Source of the DNA: Georgenia subflava
Lineage (GTDB): Bacteria; Actinomycetota; Actinomycetes; Actinomycetales; Actinomycetaceae
Assembly (NCBI RefSeq): GCF_009193155.1
Contig: NZ_VUKD01000004.1
Coordinates: forward strand, 248,001 to 312,000
Direction: 5' to 3'
Length of the DNA: 64,000 nucleotides
Part shown: one piece after another, positions 61,187 to 64,000 of the stretch
How positions within the stretch are numbered: the stretch's first letter is position 1
Layout: each line of letters starts with the position of its first letter
Program-made: the position numbers and the translations under genes
The notes under the pieces: generated by a model
What the model saw: only the letters and a program-made list of their open reading frames with translations
Told to the model about the DNA's origin: nothing
Databases searched by the model: none

Positions 61187-62716
61187 TCACGGCAGGACGG
61201 TGATCCGGCCCTCCGTAATGACGTCGATGACGCCCAGCTCGGTGGCGTGGGCGACGATCGCCTCGGCGTCGCTCGGAGCCTGTGACGCCGGGACGAGAAC
61301 GTCACCGTCGGCGAACCCGGTGACGCCGTCCCCGCCTCCGACGACGTAGTTCGTCACCGCAGCGCTGTACGTGGCGGCGAGGTCGATCGGTTCGCCGGCC
61401 ACGCGCACGTCGCTGACCCGCGAGCCGACCGACGCGGTGGGGGAGTAGTCGTAGGACATGCCGGAGACCTGCGGGAACCCGCCGCCGAGCGCGTCGACCC
61501 GGCTGACGGCCTGCTCGAGCGACTGGACGATCCCGGCGCCGGAGACGTCGACGGCCATGACCTTGTTGTCGAACGGGGCGATCGCGTACGCGTCGCGCGT
61601 GGTGAACTCCGGGCCGGGCGCCTCGGCCCGGATCCCGCCGCCGTTCATCCACCCGATGTCGGTGCCGTGGTACGCGCGGAACGCGTCCGCGACGAAGTTG
61701 CCGAGCGCCGTCTCGCGCTGCCGGCTCGCGTGGTCGGGGTTGAGCAGCGGCGTCTCCACCGTGGCGAGGACCGTGGAGAGGTTCTCCTCCATCTCGGCCT
61801 CGTAGTACTCCTCGACGGCGCGCAGCTCCGGGTCGGGGGCGACCGTGTGGTCGACCTCGACGACGGACGGCGCGAGCGTGAAGTCGCCGCGGTCCTTCGT
61901 GATGTCGAGGCGGATGAGGGAACCCATGTTGCCCTCCGACGCCATGAGCGGGACGTCACCCTCCCACTCGACGACGGAGTCGTACTCGGCCATCTCCTCG
62001 CCGAAGATCGCATCGATCTCGGGCACCGCGCGCGCCAGCTCCCGGTTCTCGTCCATCGGGTGCTGGGTGACGGCGACGACGACGTCGACGTTCGCCTGCG
62101 CCCTCATCTCCTCGACGGCGGCACGGGCCGAGGCGATCGCGTCGAGCTCGTCGAGCTGGTCGCCCGCGGACGTCGTCTCGATGGCGTCGGTGAGCCCGAT
62201 GTACCCGACCCGGATCTGCCCGACGCGCTGGACCTCCCACGTGCCGCCGGCGACGAACGGCTCGCCGTCGGCGTCGACGAGGTTGGAGGTGATCCACGGG
62301 AACTGCGAGGCGGCGACGAGCTCGCGGGCGTTGTCGACCCCGAAGTCGAAGTCGTGCTGGCCGAAGTTCGCCAGGTCGATCCCGATCGTGTTGAACGCCT
62401 CGACCATCGGGAAGCCCTTGTACAGGCCGCCGAACAGCGTCCCGCCGGCGAGGTCGCCGCCGAAGACGATGGACGTCGCGGCGTTGTCCTCGCGCACGGT
62501 GTCGATCGCGGTGGCGAGCCGGGCGACGCCACCGCGGTCCTGACCGCCGGTGAGGACGGGGCCGATCTCGTGGGCGTCGTGGAAGTACAGCAGGCTCGCC
62601 GTGCGCGAGGAGCGCGGGTTGTCGGAGCCGGCGGCGTGGTCGGGCGGTGCCGCCGCGGCCGGCGCCGCGAGGAGCAGGCCGGCGAGGACGGTGGCGGCGG
62701 TCATGGTTCGGCGCAT
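61187..62716 (-). CDS. Secreted 5'-nucleotidase/UshA-family metallophosphatase
   Basis: This 509-residue exported enzyme hydrolyses nucleotides or sugar-phosphate esters outside the membrane. A Sec signal ends near APAAAA. The metallophosphatase domain shows FHDAHEI, VFGGDLAGG and FGQHDFDFG; the last replaces the usual GNHEFD, with Gln for the catalytic-dyad Asn, so activity or specificity may differ. The C-terminal 5'-nucleotidase domain (ETALGNFVADAFR, NGGGIRAEAPG, GGGDGVTGF) is complete. GAGAGG precedes the ATG. It could serve phosphate scavenging together with the phn genes, though they are far apart. Confidence 0.87.
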   Translation of the reverse strand: MRRTMTAATVLAGLLLAAPAAAAPPDHAAGSDNPRSSRTASLLYFHDAHEIGPVLTGGQDRGGVARLATAIDTVREDNAATSIVFGGDLAGGTLFGGLYKGFPMVEAFNTIGIDLANFGQHDFDFGVDNARELVAASQFPWITSNLVDADGEPFVAGGTWEVQRVGQIRVGYIGLTDAIETTSAGDQLDELDAIASARAAVEEMRAQANVDVVVAVTQHPMDENRELARAVPEIDAIFGEEMAEYDSVVEWEGDVPLMASEGNMGSLIRLDITKDRGDFTLAPSVVEVDHTVAPDPELRAVEEYYEAEMEENLSTVLATVETPLLNPDHASRQRETALGNFVADAFRAYHGTDIGWMNGGGIRAEAPGPEFTTRDAYAIAPFDNKVMAVDVSGAGIVQSLEQAVSRVDALGGGFPQVSGMSYDYSPTASVGSRVSDVRVAGEPIDLAATYSAAVTNYVVGGGDGVTGFADGDVLVPASQAPSDAEAIVAHATELGVIDVITEGRITVLP

Positions 62717-62786
62717 AGGTCGTAGCCTCTCGGTCGGTTGCCGCGGACGCTACCGGTACGGCGTGAACGGGACGTGACCGCGCGAC

Positions 62787-62838
62787 GTCGTCCTCGCCGG
62801 ACATGCGGGGTGGTCGTCCTCGCCGGACATGCGGGGTG
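62787..62838 (+). repeat. Perfect 26-bp tandem duplication
   Basis: Two identical, directly adjacent 26-bp copies (62787-62812, 62813-62838) lie in the gap between the divergent nucleotidase and PPOX genes. They are non-coding and look recent; they may alter promoter spacing. Confidence 0.85.
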
Positions 62839-62966
62839 GCGACGGCCGGCCGGGCCCGTCGCCCGGAAATGTGTTGGTCCGCGCTTGTGGTGTCGAGAAA
62901 CTGGTTCCGGCTCGGTCCCCGGGACACGAGTGGCCGCGCCGGCCACGTGACGAAGGAGGTATGCCC

Positions 62967-63464
62967 ATGCGACCCGACGAGATCGCCGAGGTCCTGAACC
63001 ACCCGACCAGCCAGCAGCTCCTGGCCCGCGACATCACCCGGCTCGCCTACACCGCCACGGACGGCACACCGCGCGTCGTCCCGATCGGGTTCGTCTGGAA
63101 CGGGACTGAGATCGTCATGTGCACCGCGACGAACGCCCCGAAGCTCCCGGCACTGCGGCACAACCCTGCGGTGGCCCTGACGATCGACACCGAGGTGCAC
63201 CCGCCGTTGATCCTGCTGATCCGCGGCAGGGCCGAGCTCGACGTCGTCGACGGCATCCCGGACGAGTACATGCAGGCGAACGGCACGTATCAGATGACGC
63301 CCGAGCAACGCGTCGAGTGGGAGGCCGAGGTGCGCTCTATCTACGACGGCATGGTCCGGGTCGTCGTGACCCCGACCTGGGCGAACCTGATCGACTTCGA
63401 GACGACCCTCCCGAGCGCCGTCGAGGAGCTGATGCGCCGACGGGATGAACGTCAGCGCGCGTGA
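62967..63464 (+). CDS. Pyridoxamine-phosphate-oxidase-fold (PPOX) flavin-binding protein
   Basis: This 165-residue protein has a split-barrel fold that binds FMN or F420. Marks are LARDITRLAYTATDGTPRVV, PIGFVWNGTEIVM, ALRHNPAVALTIDTE and ILLIRGRAELD. The related Rv1155-like group in actinobacteria uses F420. AAGGAGG lies 7 nt before ATG 62967, which is why I prefer it to ATG 62961, which abuts the site. Substrate unknown. Confidence 0.88.
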   Translation: MRPDEIAEVLNHPTSQQLLARDITRLAYTATDGTPRVVPIGFVWNGTEIVMCTATNAPKLPALRHNPAVALTIDTEVHPPLILLIRGRAELDVVDGIPDEYMQANGTYQMTPEQRVEWEAEVRSIYDGMVRVVVTPTWANLIDFETTLPSAVEELMRRRDERQRA

Positions 63465-63512
63465 GACGCGCCGGCTCTGGCTCGCCCACGCTCCGCCCGT
63501 TGCCGCGCCTGC

Positions 63513-64000
63513 TCAGACCTGGCGTGTCTCGATCACGTCCAGGTCGCGTACGGCAAATCGGTGGTGCTCCCACTCCTCCTCGAGAATCGTGTGCAGGCAC
63601 GACAGGATCGTTTCCGGGTAGTCCGGGGACCAAGGGTTCGGCCGTTGCTGGGCCAGCTGCTCCACTGTCACGTTAGCCAGGAAGTCGCGCACCTGCGTCA
63701 CCCTGTCGGCGCGCACCTCAAGCACCTCGGCATACGTCGGGTCGGTCATCGAGAAGACCGACATGTCCCCGCCGTCCATCTCGTACTCGTCGTTCGGCTG
63801 GCCGATCGGGTGGTAGGCGTCCGCACGCTCGAGGACGGCTGTGCCGAGCCAGGTGTCGATCGCCATGACCAGATGCCGAAGCGTCTGGGCGAACGTCCAC
63901 TCCCCGGCGACGGACACGTCCACACTGCCTTCCGGCATGCCCTCCACCCGCTCCAGCGTGGCTTTCCACGTGCGCTCGACGGCAGCCCACGCCTCCCGCA
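63513..64000 (-). CDS. DinB-like / DUF664 family protein (5' end outside the window)
   Basis: The visible ~162 residues form the four-helix DinB fold. EWTFAQTLRHLVMAIDTWLG carries the first metal-ligand His and EEEWEHHRFAVRDL the C-terminal pair of His residues. Members include mycothiol- or bacillithiol-dependent transferases. The frame is open to the window edge (REAWAAVERTW), so the start lies beyond 64000. It is convergent with the PPOX gene. Confidence 0.82.
   Translation of the reverse strand, partial: REAWAAVERTWKATLERVEGMPEGSVDVSVAGEWTFAQTLRHLVMAIDTWLGTAVLERADAYHPIGQPNDEYEMDGGDMSVFSMTDPTYAEVLEVRADRVTQVRDFLANVTVEQLAQQRPNPWSPDYPETILSCLHTILEEEWEHHRFAVRDLDVIETRQV

Overview
The window is very GC-rich, with GTG and ATG starts, frequent 4-bp ATGA/GTGA gene overlaps, apparent leaderless genes, and actinobacterial families (ECF41 sigma factor, LuxR/TPR regulators, XRE-NB-ARC-TPR protein, FIMAH-type tail domains). 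It is most likely chromosome of a high-GC actinobacterium. A micrococcalean (Cellulomonas/Georgenia-like) host is a guess from gene style. No tRNA, rRNA, CRISPR array or prophage was found.

Layout. 1-9.5 kb: a sugar-type ABC transporter (partial permease plus lipoprotein) followed by a tightly overlapped catabolic operon: two ADP-ribosylglycohydrolase-fold enzymes, a PfkB/ribokinase, a barrel-FGE fusion, a CaiB-type CoA-transferase and a CitE/HpcH-type lyase. It ends in a 107-bp tandem repeat. 9.9-11 kb: a small ribbon-helix-helix-like protein with an apparent ATT start and a RibD/DHFR-like protein. 11.1-15.2 kb: a phosphonate/phosphate-ester uptake operon (phnD-phnC-phnE, tyrosine-phosphatase-like phosphatase, TetR). 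15.4-21.2 kb: a flavoprotein, an unrecognised protein, an HD-GYP/LuxR regulator and an MFS transporter.

21.4-38.5 kb is the most unusual part. It holds three paralogous secreted beta-propeller proteins (two with a FIMAH-like helical tail, one with a lamin-tail-like end) and two tandem regulators of one family (Rossmann-like N-terminus, degenerate GGDEF-like middle, winged-helix end). It also holds a sugar ABC transporter, a nitrilase-family hydrolase, a hydroxyacid dehydrogenase and an SDR. The same 18-bp dyad, TTTCGG-N6-CCGTAA, lies 37-40 bp before the start codons of both stand-alone propeller genes and of the transporter operon that encodes the third propeller. This marks one local regulon, probably for sensing, binding, importing and oxidising an extracellular glycan-type substrate.

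38.4-44 kb is a decayed accessory island. It contains a broken FAD-linked oxidoreductase, an ogt remnant, an intact IS21-family element (26-bp inverted ends, 5-bp target duplication), IS256 and GH31 remnants, and a lower-GC gene fusing a SLATT-like two-helix membrane domain to a nucleotidyltransferase, which looks defence-related.

44-64 kb is ordinary chromosome: intact ogt, methyltransferase, TPR-LuxR regulator, flavin monooxygenase, DsbA-like protein, an ECF41 sigma factor with a probable target promoter, a TetR with a shared operator at a hydrolase/membrane-protein pair, a VOC protein, a DHFR-like protein, an ABC-2 exporter pair, an XRE-NB-ARC-TPR regulator, a CinA-N-like protein, a secreted nucleotidase, a PPOX-type flavoprotein and a partial DinB-like gene.
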